A stretch of DNA of 15,287 bases from SMAG-U1939 sp035763125 (lineage in GTDB: Bacteria > Chloroflexota > Ktedonobacteria > Ktedonobacterales > JADMIN01), in assembly GCA_035763125.1 (NCBI GenBank), contig DASUBU010000155.1, positions 1 to 15,287 of the forward strand. The letters are read 5' to 3'. Below are positions 1-6,631 of the stretch, one piece after another (within the stretch, counting starts at the first letter, position 1; each line of letters opens with the position of its first letter). Position numbers and translations under genes: made by a program. The notes beneath the pieces are model-generated. The model saw only the letters and a program-made list of their open reading frames with translations, did no database searches and was not told where the DNA came from.

Positions 1-1
1 G

Positions 2-1888
2 CGCATTATGAACGATGGCATGCCGGACGCTGACCGCTTTGCGCGGATCGTCGGCGGCATGATTGGGCAGGCGGCCGGCAGTGGACGAGGTGTGCGGGTA
101 TTTGGCGAGATGGTCGCCGAGCTGTGGGACGAGGGAAATCAAGCGGCTGCCATCCGATTGGAGGAGCTCTGGAACGAGTTGCGCGATCATCCCCATCCGT
201 TCTCGCTGTGGTGTGCCTATCCGATGGCGAGTGTCGCAGGGGTCGCCCACGACGCCGGGTTTGCCGAGATTTGTGCGCGCCACTCGCGCGTAATGCCGGG
301 CGAGACGTACAACACGCTCACGAGTGCCGAGGACCGCCTGCGCGCCATCACCGCGCTGCAGCAGAAGGCGCGCTCGCTCGAAGCCGAGATTGCGCTGCGC
401 AAGGTCGTCGAAGAGCGCTTGCGCATCTCGGAGAACCGCTACCGCCAGATCTTCGAAACGTCCACCGACGGAATCTTGGTGGTCGATCCCATCACCGGTA
501 CCGTCAGCGACGCGAATCCCGTCATGACGGCGCTGCTGGGCGAGCCGCGTGCGCATTTGCTTGGGCGGGGACTGTGGCAGATCGGAGTGTTTCCGGACGG
601 CGATGCCGCTGCCACGTTCCTGCGCCAGGTGGAGGAGGCGCACTCCGTTCATTACCCTCGGCTCACGCTGCGCGCTCGCGATGGGCAGCGCTTCGCCGAG
701 CTGAACAGCACGTGCTTCAGGGTGAACGGGCACAAGGTCATCCAGTGCAATCTGCGGGACATCACCGACCGCATACAGGCGGAAGAGGCACTGCGAGAGA
801 GCAGTGAACGCATGCGGCTGATGGCGGAATCTATGCCGCAGAAGGTCTTCACAGCCAGGGCTGACGGCGTGTTGGACTACCTCAATCCACAGTGGATGGA
901 GTTCACAGGCCTGGCGTTCGAGGAGCTTCAGGGCTGGGGCTGGCTGCGGATCATTCATCCCGACGATGCGGAGGCGAACGAACGCGACTGGCGGCATTCG
1001 CTGGCGACTGGCGAGCCTCTCTACTGCGAGCAACGACTTCGCCGCTCCGACGGCACGTACCGCTGGCACCTCAGCCGGGCCATTCCGCTACGAGACAGCG
1101 ATGGCGCCATAACGATGTGGGTGGGCTCCAGCAGCGACATTGACGAACAGAAGCAGCTCGAAGTGCGCAAGAACGCTTTTGTCAGCATGGCCAGCCACGA
1201 GCTGAAGACGCCAGTAACTAGCCTCAAGGGCTTCACCCAGGTCTTGCAGCGGCGGCTGCGCCGGAGTGCGGATCCGCAGACGCTGCTCTTCCTGGATCGT
1301 ATGGACGAGCAGTTGACCAGGCTCACCCGGCTGATTGGCGATCTGCTCGATGTTTCAAAGATGGAGACGGGAGTTCTGGCCTTCCAGCAGACGCGCTTCG
1401 AGCTCGACGCGCTGGTGTCGGAGACCATGGAGAACGTGCAGGCCGCTACTTCAACACATCAACTGCGCATAGAAGGCGAGACGCAGGCGACCATCTGGGG
1501 TGATAGAGATCGCCTGGGCCAGGTGATGATCAACCTGCTTGTCAATGCCATCAAGTATTCACCGCAGGCCGAGCTAGTGAGCGTGCGCCTCAAGCATAAG
1601 GGAGAATATGCCGAGGTGGCCGTGCAGGACTACGGCATCGGCATCGCGCCCGAGTATCAAGCTCGCATCTTCGACCAGTTCTACCAGATCGCACAGCCGC
1701 GCGAGAGCACCTATCCCGGCCTGGGTATCGGCCTCTATATCGCGCGTACCCTGGTGGAGCGGCATGGCGGGCGTCTCTGGCTGGAGAGCAGCGAGGGCGG
1801 CGGCAGCACGTTCTACTTCACGCTCCCGCTCGCGCCACGCGAGCGCAGGGTCAAGCCACTCCTCCAGGCGGAGGTGGAGGCGCGATGA
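2..1888 (+). CDS. MEDS-PAS-PAS hybrid-less sensor histidine kinase (5' partial)
   Basis: Sensor histidine kinase, truncated at its N-terminus by the window edge. Numbering from the Met at 8: residues 1-100 match the C-terminal half of a MEDS sensory domain (RVFGEMVAELW, LEELWNEL, FSLWCAYPM). A short coiled coil follows (about 105-140), then PAS 1 (about 141-260), PAS 2 (about 265-385), HisKA with phospho-acceptor His397 in SHELKTP, and HATPase_c with N box Asn513, G1 box DYGIG (541-545) and G2 box GLGIGLYIA (571-579). The frame is open upstream of position 8, and a MEDS domain should have about 60-80 more residues, so the ATG at 8 is probably internal. No membrane segment is seen, so the protein is likely cytoplasmic. 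MEDS domains are known from DcmR-like sensors thought to respond to small molecules; the ligand here is unknown. The stop overlaps the next start as ATGA, indicating translational coupling with the receiver protein. Confidence 0.93.
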   Translation, partial: RIMNDGMPDADRFARIVGGMIGQAAGSGRGVRVFGEMVAELWDEGNQAAAIRLEELWNELRDHPHPFSLWCAYPMASVAGVAHDAGFAEICARHSRVMPGETYNTLTSAEDRLRAITALQQKARSLEAEIALRKVVEERLRISENRYRQIFETSTDGILVVDPITGTVSDANPVMTALLGEPRAHLLGRGLWQIGVFPDGDAAATFLRQVEEAHSVHYPRLTLRARDGQRFAELNSTCFRVNGHKVIQCNLRDITDRIQAEEALRESSERMRLMAESMPQKVFTARADGVLDYLNPQWMEFTGLAFEELQGWGWLRIIHPDDAEANERDWRHSLATGEPLYCEQRLRRSDGTYRWHLSRAIPLRDSDGAITMWVGSSSDIDEQKQLEVRKNAFVSMASHELKTPVTSLKGFTQVLQRRLRRSADPQTLLFLDRMDEQLTRLTRLIGDLLDVSKMETGVLAFQQTRFELDALVSETMENVQAATSTHQLRIEGETQATIWGDRDRLGQVMINLLVNAIKYSPQAELVSVRLKHKGEYAEVAVQDYGIGIAPEYQARIFDQFYQIAQPRESTYPGLGIGLYIARTLVERHGGRLWLESSEGGGSTFYFTLPLAPRERRVKPLLQAEVEAR

Positions 1889-2265
1889 AGAGTGCCGCCG
1901 ACGCCAAGCGCATTCTCATCGTGGACGACGAGCCCGATATCGTGCTCGCAGTCCAGACCGTGCTCGAAGACGCCGGCTATCAAGTGGCCTCGGTAGATCG
2001 CGGCGACCGGTTGATGAACCAGCTCAGCGCGGGCGAAGTACCTGATCTGATTGTGCTGGACATGCTGCTCTCCGGACGCGATGGACGCGAGATTGCCAGA
2101 GAGCTAAAGGCGCAGCCGCACACCCACCAGATTCCGATCCTGATGCTCTCGGCCCATCCAGCCGCCCTGCGCGAGGCTCACGACGCGGGCGCTGATGCAT
2201 TCCTTGCTAAACCGTTCGAGCTCGATGATCTGCTGGAGACGGTCGCCAAATGCCTGGGACGATGA
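1885..2265 (+). CDS. Single-domain response regulator (CheY-like receiver)
   Basis: A 126-residue stand-alone receiver domain. The acidic pocket is Asp14/Asp15, the phospho-acceptor Asp59 lies in VLDMLLSG, the switch Ser89 in MLSAH and the conserved Lys109 in AKPF, so all catalytic positions are present. There is no DNA-binding or enzymatic output domain: the protein ends right after the last receiver helix. The ATG overlaps the kinase stop by four bases (ATGA), preceded by GGAGG at 1876-1880, so it is almost certainly the cognate partner of that kinase. Its output must be protein-protein interaction or phosphotransfer to something encoded elsewhere. The stop is only four bases from the convergent stop of the metallophosphoesterase. 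Confidence 0.95.
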   Translation: MKSAADAKRILIVDDEPDIVLAVQTVLEDAGYQVASVDRGDRLMNQLSAGEVPDLIVLDMLLSGRDGREIARELKAQPHTHQIPILMLSAHPAALREAHDAGADAFLAKPFELDDLLETVAKCLGR

Positions 2266-2269
2266 GGCG

Positions 2270-2776
2270 CTAGTCTGGCGGCTCGATCGGCACCAGCTCC
2301 GCGTGCGGCACACCGCCCTCAATGGTGAGAACGGCAATCGTGCAATGGGGCTGGCGGCGGCGGTCGGTGGCGCTGCCAGGATTGAGCAGCAGCAGATCGC
2401 CGATCTCTTCGATGTGCGGGATGTGGGAGTGGCCGAAGATCACCACTCGGGCGTCCGGGAATTCGCGGCGCGCGTTGCGGGCATAGTGCGGCTGCTCGCC
2501 AAGGATGTGCACCATCCCAACGGCGACTCCGCCCAGCAGCAGCTCGCGCTTGATAGGCAGCGCCTCCACCACCTCCTGCCACTCGACGTTGCCCTGCACG
2601 GCGTCCACCGGCGCGTAGACGGCGAGTTGATCGAGCGCGGCGAGCCGCGAGAGGTCGCCAGCGTGCAGAATGTGATCCACACCCTCGAAGTGGCGCAGCA
2701 CGCGCTCGGGCAACCGGGCGACGCGCGAGGGCACGTGCGTATCGGAGATCACACCGACGCGGACAATCGCGCTCAT
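2270..2776 (-). CDS. YfcE/MJ0936-family metallophosphoesterase
   Basis: A 168-residue calcineurin-like phosphoesterase of the small YfcE/MJ0936 type. Metal-binding motifs appear in order: SDTH (Asp12, His14), HAGD (Asp41), GNVE (Asn63), His90 in GMVHILGE, and GHSHIP (His116, His118). The family-typical NPGS sits near 132-135. Full length for the family, with no signal peptide, so cytoplasmic. Characterised relatives hydrolyse phosphodiester or phosphomonoester model substrates with divalent metal; the physiological substrate is not known here. The usual HG after strand 6 reads HILG, a small variation. The ATG at 2776 is preceded by AGGAGGAG about 8 bases upstream, which fixes the start. It lies 67 bp downstream of the lipoprotein hydrolase on the same strand and could be co-transcribed, though the gap leaves room for its own promoter. 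Confidence 0.93.
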   Translation of the reverse strand: MSAIVRVGVISDTHVPSRVARLPERVLRHFEGVDHILHAGDLSRLAALDQLAVYAPVDAVQGNVEWQEVVEALPIKRELLLGGVAVGMVHILGEQPHYARNARREFPDARVVIFGHSHIPHIEEIGDLLLLNPGSATDRRRQPHCTIAVLTIEGGVPHAELVPIEPPD

Positions 2777-2843
2777 CTGGCTGACTCCTCCTGACGAGTA
2801 GCGTCACACCCCCCGCCCACGCATCGTACCACGGCAAAGGCGC

Positions 2844-3620
2844 TCAACTGGCTGGCGCGCTCGTCTGGACGAAGGTGATGATGCGCCGCAGGAGGTCGTC
2901 GCCGTACCGCATGCCGAACATGTCCAGGCCGTGTGCGACGCCCGGATAGAAGTGAATCTCCTTGGGGAACGGTGAGCCGTCATACATCGCCTGCACGTCG
3001 TCGGCGAACTCATCGCCCTCGCTATCCAGAAACAGCTTGGGCGCGGTGATGGCACGCAGCATGTCGTCCGTCACCGGCAGGACGGGCCAATCGCGCGGCG
3101 CCGACAGGATGACCGTGCAGACCACCGACGTGCCCGACGCCGCACGGGCCGTCGCCGCCCCGCCGATGCTCGCGCCGATCAGCACGACATGAGATGCTTC
3201 GCGCGCGCGGACGAACGCGATGGCCGCCGAGACATCCTTGTCGAGCATGCTGGTATCGAAGGTGCCCTGCGAGCCATGGGTGCCGCGGTAATTGTAGGCG
3301 AGCGCTAGGTAGCCGCGCGCCGCGAAGGCCCGCGCGACTGGCGCCCAATTGGCCGCGCTGGTATCGGTCTGATTCGAGAAGACGATCGCCGCGTGGCCGC
3401 TGCCGTACAGCGTACCTGTCAGCTTGAGATGGTCGCTGGTCACGACGCTGACGCTATGCGACTCCACAGCCGGCGTCGCCGTGGGGCTCGCCGTGGGTGG
3501 GCGGGGCGTGGGGGACGGGGAGACCGTGCGCGCGCTGGATACGCCAGAGCCACAGGCCGACAGCGCCATCACCAGAAGCAAGAGGATGCTGAGTCGCGCA
3601 CGAGCGCGAATTTGATCCAC
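2844..3620 (-). CDS. Lipoprotein alpha/beta hydrolase (dienelactone-hydrolase-like)
   Basis: Secreted, membrane-anchored alpha/beta hydrolase. Numbering from the GTG at 3620 (258 aa): Arg-rich n-region, hydrophobic stretch about 10-20, lipobox LSAC with Cys23, then a Pro/Ser/Thr-rich linker (about 25-55). The catalytic domain follows with nucleophile elbow GASIGG (Ser151), acid Asp203 in DSEGDEF and His230 in GVAHG. An oxyanion-side NYRGTHGS motif is also present. The fold is that of dienelactone-hydrolase-like serine esterases or peptidases; the substrate is unknown. Start choice: an ATG at 3626 sits only 2 bases from the strong GGAGG, whereas the GTG at 3620 has an 8-base spacing, so I prefer GTG. 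The protein is probably attached to the outer face of the cytoplasmic membrane. It is divergent from the DUF6582 gene across 259 bp and upstream of the metallophosphoesterase. Confidence 0.88.
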   Translation of the reverse strand: MDQIRARARLSILLLLVMALSACGSGVSSARTVSPSPTPRPPTASPTATPAVESHSVSVVTSDHLKLTGTLYGSGHAAIVFSNQTDTSAANWAPVARAFAARGYLALAYNYRGTHGSQGTFDTSMLDKDVSAAIAFVRAREASHVVLIGASIGGAATARAASGTSVVCTVILSAPRDWPVLPVTDDMLRAITAPKLFLDSEGDEFADDVQAMYDGSPFPKEIHFYPGVAHGLDMFGMRYGDDLLRRIITFVQTSAPAS

Positions 3621-3626
3621 CGGCAT

Positions 3627-3633
3627 CTCCTCC
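3627..3633 (-). promoter_or_regulatory. Shine-Dalgarno site deciding the hydrolase start
   Basis: GGAGGAG on the minus strand. It directly abuts an ATG (3626-3624), which is too close for efficient initiation. It is ideally spaced for the GTG at 3620-3618, two codons further in. It therefore argues for a GTG start of the lipoprotein hydrolase. Confidence 0.6.
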
Positions 3634-3879
3634 GTTCAGAACCACCGCGCCGCGCCGTCCCGCAGCCGGCACGTAAACGCTCGGTTGCGCGCGCGCTCGC
3701 CGTCCCTCTCTCGGTCGACCGTGTGCGAGGCGCGCCACAAGCAAGACGCGCGTCGAGGGGCAGGTTTTTCCGCTCGGATTGGCAGCGCGAGGCAGCCTGG
3801 AAACGCCGAGTCTCCGCTGTGAGTGGCACACGGACTGCGTGTCCATTCGGCGTGATGACTCGCGAAAGGAGATAGCGTA

Positions 3880-4197
3880 ATGAGCGAGAGCAGCCACCAG
3901 ACCACCTGGGAACCGCCGACGAGTCCGCCGCACGGCAAGCTGACCGACAAAGAGCGCGACCAGCTTCCCGCCAGCGCCTTCGCCTTCCCCAAGGAACGCA
4001 AGGAGCCGCTGACCGACGCCTCACACGTCAAGGACGCACTGGCGCGCTTCGATCAGGTGGAGGGAGTGGACCCTCAGCAGCGCGACCTGGCCTGGCGCAA
4101 CATCCTCAAGGCCGCCAGGCACTACGGCATTCACGTCGAGGAGACCAACTGGCACGAGCTGGGCAAGCGCCCGCACACGTCGAATCCCGCGCATTGA
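3880..4197 (+). CDS. DUF6582-family small protein
   Basis: A 105-residue soluble, charged protein. The core (about 20-98) carries the signature I associate with DUF6582: LTDKERDQLPASAFAFP, then RKEPLTDASHVKDALARF, then a helical QVEGVDPQQRDLAW segment, an AARHYGIHVEE turn and the terminal W.EL. No catalytic motif, signal peptide or membrane segment is visible. Relatives occur in bacterial genomes and in phage structural or head-region proteins, but the molecular function is not established and the assignment rests on memory of the consensus. The ATG at 3880 has AAAGGAG (3865-3871) with 8-base spacing. It is a single-gene unit, divergent from the lipoprotein hydrolase and convergent with the J-domain/zincin gene 28 bp away. 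Confidence 0.85.
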   Translation: MSESSHQTTWEPPTSPPHGKLTDKERDQLPASAFAFPKERKEPLTDASHVKDALARFDQVEGVDPQQRDLAWRNILKAARHYGIHVEETNWHELGKRPHTSNPAH

Positions 4198-4225
4198 TGC
4201 AATTGGCCGCGCGGGAGCTGGCGGC

Positions 4226-5380
4226 TCACTTGACCCAGGCCGGCATTTCGTCGTGATCCATGCCGAAGTGGTGGGCCAACTCGTGCAGCACTGTGGCGCG
4301 CACCTGCCGGCGGATGCGCTCCGGGTCGCCGTCGCAGTAGGTCTCGATCGGCCGCTGGAAGATGGTCACCACTTCGGGGCCGCTGCCGTGCGCAGCCTGG
4401 TGCGTCAGCGGCACACCCTCGTAGAGGCCGAGCAGCAGCGAGCACGGACGCAGCTTCATCTGGACGATCTCGCGCGGCGACGGCTCCGACTTGACGCGCA
4501 CCACGACGTTACGCAGGTACTCCTGGAAGTCGTCCGGCACGCCTGCCAGCGCCTCATCCACCAACGTCTCGAACTCGGTGAGCTCAGGCTCGTCTGGCGC
4601 ATGGGCATGGAATGCGTACGAGGTGTCCCACACTGTGCCGCCAGGTTGATGCTGCTGGTGCGCGCGGCCGGCCCTGCGCGCCGCGCGCGGCTCGCCTTCC
4701 AGATAGTCGTTCGCCAGGCGGGCGACTGCGGAGTCAGACGTGAAGAAGAGCGCCGCCAGGGCGACGAGGCCGAGCACCAAGCCCACCGTGAGCAGAGTGC
4801 CCAGCCCAGCGTCGGCGCTCACCAGCGCGCGCCCACCAAGGGCGATGGCCAGGATGATACAGAGCGTCCCGAAAAGCACGCCCGCTGGATTGGTGTTGCC
4901 ATTGTGCGCGGGCGCGCCATGCTGGTAGGCCGCACGCGCGTAGGGCGATTCGCCGCCGTCTTCAGACTCGAAGGAGGCAGCCAGGGGTGAGCCGTCGTCG
5001 GGCGCGGGGGACCGCTCGCGGTCGTAGATGTGGCGGCGAACAGGGTCGCTCAAGACGCGGTGCGCGGCCAAGATTGCCCGCATGCGCCGCCCGGCCTCGG
5101 CCTGTCGCTGCGGTGAGGCGCCCGTGAAGTGGTCGGGGTGCCAGCGCATGGCCTGCCGCCGGAACGCGCGGCGAATGTCCGCGTCGGTCGCTGTGGGCGC
5201 GACGCGGAGCAGGCCGTAGTAGTCGCCGCCCAGCTCGTTGTCGGCGTCGGCTTCGTCTGGCTCATCGACTTCATCGGCACCGGCGGTCGCGTCAGCCTCC
5301 TCGGCCTCGGCGCCCAACACCCATGAGTCAGGCGCGGGCGGGTCGGTATCGCCGCGCGGCTGGTCTGACGCTGCGTACAC
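4226..5380 (-). CDS. J-domain / two-TM / zincin metallopeptidase fusion protein
   Basis: A 384-residue fusion of three parts. An acidic, disordered N-terminus (about 20-50) precedes a J domain (about 52-121) with the HPD tripeptide at 81-83 in RWHPDH, followed by a linker. Two closely spaced hydrophobic helices (about 163-186 and 190-213) form a membrane hairpin. The C-terminal domain (about 264-384) matches the minimal zincin family PF06262: FETLVDEALAGVPDDF, then LLGLYEGVPLTHQ, then HELAHHFGMDH with metal ligands His366, His370 and probably His376, and catalytic Glu367. Both termini should lie on the same, presumably cytoplasmic, side. J domains recruit and stimulate Hsp70, and zincins cleave peptide bonds, so I infer a membrane-tethered chaperone-linked protease or quality-control factor. 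The GTG start at 5380 is supported by GGAGAGGAG 5 bases upstream. It is a single-gene unit; no dnaK or grpE is nearby. Confidence 0.88.
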   Translation of the reverse strand: MYAASDQPRGDTDPPAPDSWVLGAEAEEADATAGADEVDEPDEADADNELGGDYYGLLRVAPTATDADIRRAFRRQAMRWHPDHFTGASPQRQAEAGRRMRAILAAHRVLSDPVRRHIYDRERSPAPDDGSPLAASFESEDGGESPYARAAYQHGAPAHNGNTNPAGVLFGTLCIILAIALGGRALVSADAGLGTLLTVGLVLGLVALAALFFTSDSAVARLANDYLEGEPRAARRAGRAHQQHQPGGTVWDTSYAFHAHAPDEPELTEFETLVDEALAGVPDDFQEYLRNVVVRVKSEPSPREIVQMKLRPCSLLLGLYEGVPLTHQAAHGSGPEVVTIFQRPIETYCDGDPERIRRQVRATVLHELAHHFGMDHDEMPAWVK

Positions 5381-5436
5381 GCTGGCTCCTCTCCTGCGCG
5401 CCCGTCGCCCGTCCCTGACGCGGCGCCCTCGACGGC

Positions 5437-5466
5437 ATTATCCGCGCCGCGGCGCAGCTAGCGCAA
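5437..5466 (-). promoter_or_regulatory. Possible promoter of the J-domain/zincin gene
   Basis: On the minus strand a GATAAT -10-like box (5442-5437) follows a TTGCGC -35-like box (5466-5461) with an 18-base spacer. It would start transcription about 50 bp upstream of the GTG at 5380. The -35 matches consensus at only three positions, so this is tentative. Confidence 0.25.
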
Positions 5467-5500
5467 GGTCCGCTCGCACAATACAAGCGAAACGCGCACC

Positions 5501-5515
5501 CTCCGTCTGACGGAG
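5501..5515. repeat. 15-bp perfect palindrome upstream of the J-domain/zincin gene
   Basis: CTCCGTC-T-GACGGAG, a perfect dyad of 7-bp arms around one base. It lies about 120 bp upstream of the GTG at 5380 and about 35 bp upstream of the tentative promoter. It could be an operator or a small hairpin. The region 5381-5677 (297 bp) otherwise holds only the 5605-5622 hairpin and no recognisable gene. Confidence 0.4.
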
Positions 5516-5604
5516 AGTACGCGCCCAGAGTACAGCAGTTGTGGAGTCGATGCTTGCCGACCAAGTGGTCCGTCCGGCGAAGTGGCGTGAGATCGTGGCC
5601 GCGA

Positions 5605-5622
5605 GGCGAGGCAGGCCTCGCC
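5605..5622. repeat. GC-rich hairpin downstream of the DUF5654-like gene
   Basis: A perfect 7-bp stem GGCGAGG / CCTCGCC around the tetraloop CAGG. It lies 56 bp beyond the stop of the minus-strand DUF5654-like gene, where a terminator would be expected. No T tract follows on either strand, so it is not a canonical intrinsic terminator. Confidence 0.35.
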
Positions 5623-5677
5623 ACTACAGTCCAGCGCGGAGGAGATCACGCCTCCATGAATTCCCCAGATGAACCAC

Positions 5678-6091
5678 CTAGTAGCTGCCCTCGCCAGCGG
5701 TCGCGGCGATCGCCGAGCGCTTCGCCCAGCGGCCAGCCACGCGCTGCAGGATGACCACCGCCACGACGGCAATCAACGTCACCGCCAGCGCGTGCAGCAC
5801 GGAGACAGTTGTCTTGTTTGCGCTGGGAAGTATCTTAGTAACTGAATCGTTGAGCGCGTTGTTAATCGCGTCATTCCACGCCAGCGCCGCCACGAAGCTA
5901 AAGGCCGACGTAATCAGGGTGACGATCGTGCCGATCAAGATCGTGGAGGCCGCTGTCGCCTGCGCGCGCGCCATCGCTTGCGCCTTGATTACGCGCTCCA
6001 TCGCCGCTGGGTCGAGCGCCTTGCGCGGGTCCAATCCCTGCGGCAGGCCCATTCGCCGCCGCTGCTCCGCCACCCTCGGATCATCGCTCAT
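5678..6091 (-). CDS. DUF5654-like small membrane protein
   Basis: A 137-residue integral membrane protein. A soluble, charged N-terminus (1-45) precedes helix 1 (about 49-72) running into the VAALAWNDAI motif (67-76), a loop, helix 2 (about 98-117) and a basic tail. The AALAWN(D/E)AI motif between two helices is what I recognise from DUF5654; no biochemical function is known for it. Start choice: the ATG at 6091 has GGGAG 11 bases upstream, while an in-frame GTG at 6136 has no ribosome-binding site and would add a tail unlike the rest. It is monocistronic, divergent from the FmdB-type gene across 276 bp. Positive charges after helix 2 suggest both ends are cytoplasmic. Confidence 0.75.
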   Translation of the reverse strand: MSDDPRVAEQRRRMGLPQGLDPRKALDPAAMERVIKAQAMARAQATAASTILIGTIVTLITSAFSFVAALAWNDAINNALNDSVTKILPSANKTTVSVLHALAVTLIAVVAVVILQRVAGRWAKRSAIAATAGEGSY

Positions 6092-6220
6092 ATCGTTCAC
6101 GTCTCCCAGTCTCACATCACTCGCCCAGCGCCGCACGAGCAGGCGGCACCCAACACATGGCTAGTGTACCGGGAGGCGTCAAGCAGGGGGATGAGCGGAG
6201 GTGCGCCGCCCTTTCTGATG

Positions 6221-6226
6221 TATACT
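6221..6226 (+). promoter_or_regulatory. Possible -10 box of the FmdB-type gene
   Basis: TATACT in an AT-richer pocket (TGATGTATACTTCTG) of an otherwise GC-rich intergenic stretch, oriented towards the FmdB-type gene. The expected -35 position shows no consensus hexamer. If used, it gives a leader of roughly 135 bases that includes the 13-bp tandem repeat. Confidence 0.25.
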
Positions 6227-6229
6227 TCT

Positions 6230-6260
6230 GCGAAAGGGCCGTGCGAAAGGGCCGTGCGAA
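6230..6260. repeat. 13-bp tandem repeat (2.4 copies) in FmdB-gene leader
   Basis: GCGAAAGGGCCGT occurs at 6230-6242 and identically at 6243-6255, followed by the partial unit GCGAA at 6256-6260. It lies just after the possible -10 box and about 110 bp before the FmdB-type ATG. The role is unknown; it may be simple slippage or a duplicated protein-binding site. Confidence 0.7.
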
Positions 6261-6367
6261 CGACGTCCGGACGTATCCTCACGCCCGGCGCGCCTGCTCC
6301 CATGCGGCTGAGATGCCACTATGGCGCCGTACCCCGACGTCGCGCTTGTGTTGTGGAGGTTGTCCCG

Positions 6368-6625
6368 ATGCCGCTCTACGAGTTCTATTGTGCCGATTGC
6401 CGCGGCAAGTTCGAGCTGCTGACCACCTATGAGAAGTCCCTCGGCGAGATCGCCTGCGCAAGCTGCTCGGGCACCAACGTCCGCCGGCTGCTCTCGGTAG
6501 TTGCGCGCCCCGTGCGTTCCGGCGGCGCGGACGACTTCGGCGACTTTGATGCGGCCGGCGACGACGCTGACTTTGGGGGCGGGTGTGCCTGTGGCGGCGC
6601 GTGCTCATGCGGCCACAACGACTGA
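6368..6625 (+). CDS. FmdB-family zinc-ribbon protein with Cys-rich tail
   Basis: An 85-residue protein beginning MPLYEFYCADC, the hallmark of the FmdB/CxxC_CxxC regulatory-protein family. The zinc ribbon uses Cys8, Cys11, Cys30 and Cys33. The family is small and cytoplasmic. It was named from a putative regulator in methylotroph formamidase/amidase loci, but most members have no defined role. A Gly/Asp-rich, acidic linker (about 51-71) leads to an additional Cys-rich end, CACGGACSCGH (73-83), with four Cys and one His that could bind a second metal. Start choice: the frame is open far upstream, but this ATG has GGAGG at 6355-6359 with 8-base spacing and begins exactly at the family N-terminus. 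It converges on the ABC permease gene with six bases between stops. Confidence 0.9.
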   Translation: MPLYEFYCADCRGKFELLTTYEKSLGEIACASCSGTNVRRLLSVVARPVRSGGADDFGDFDAAGDDADFGGGCACGGACSCGHND

Positions 6626-6631
6626 TGCGGA

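Noticed and set aside
3828..3842. ACACG-GACTG-CGTGT inverted repeat upstream of the DUF6582 gene.
   Set aside because: Five-bp arms are common by chance in GC-rich DNA and no promoter elements sit at a meaningful distance.
5978..6367. N-terminal extension of the FmdB-type protein.
   Set aside because: It overlaps the divergent DUF5654-like gene and has no family similarity. The ATG at 6368 has a proper ribosome-binding site and the conserved family N-terminus.
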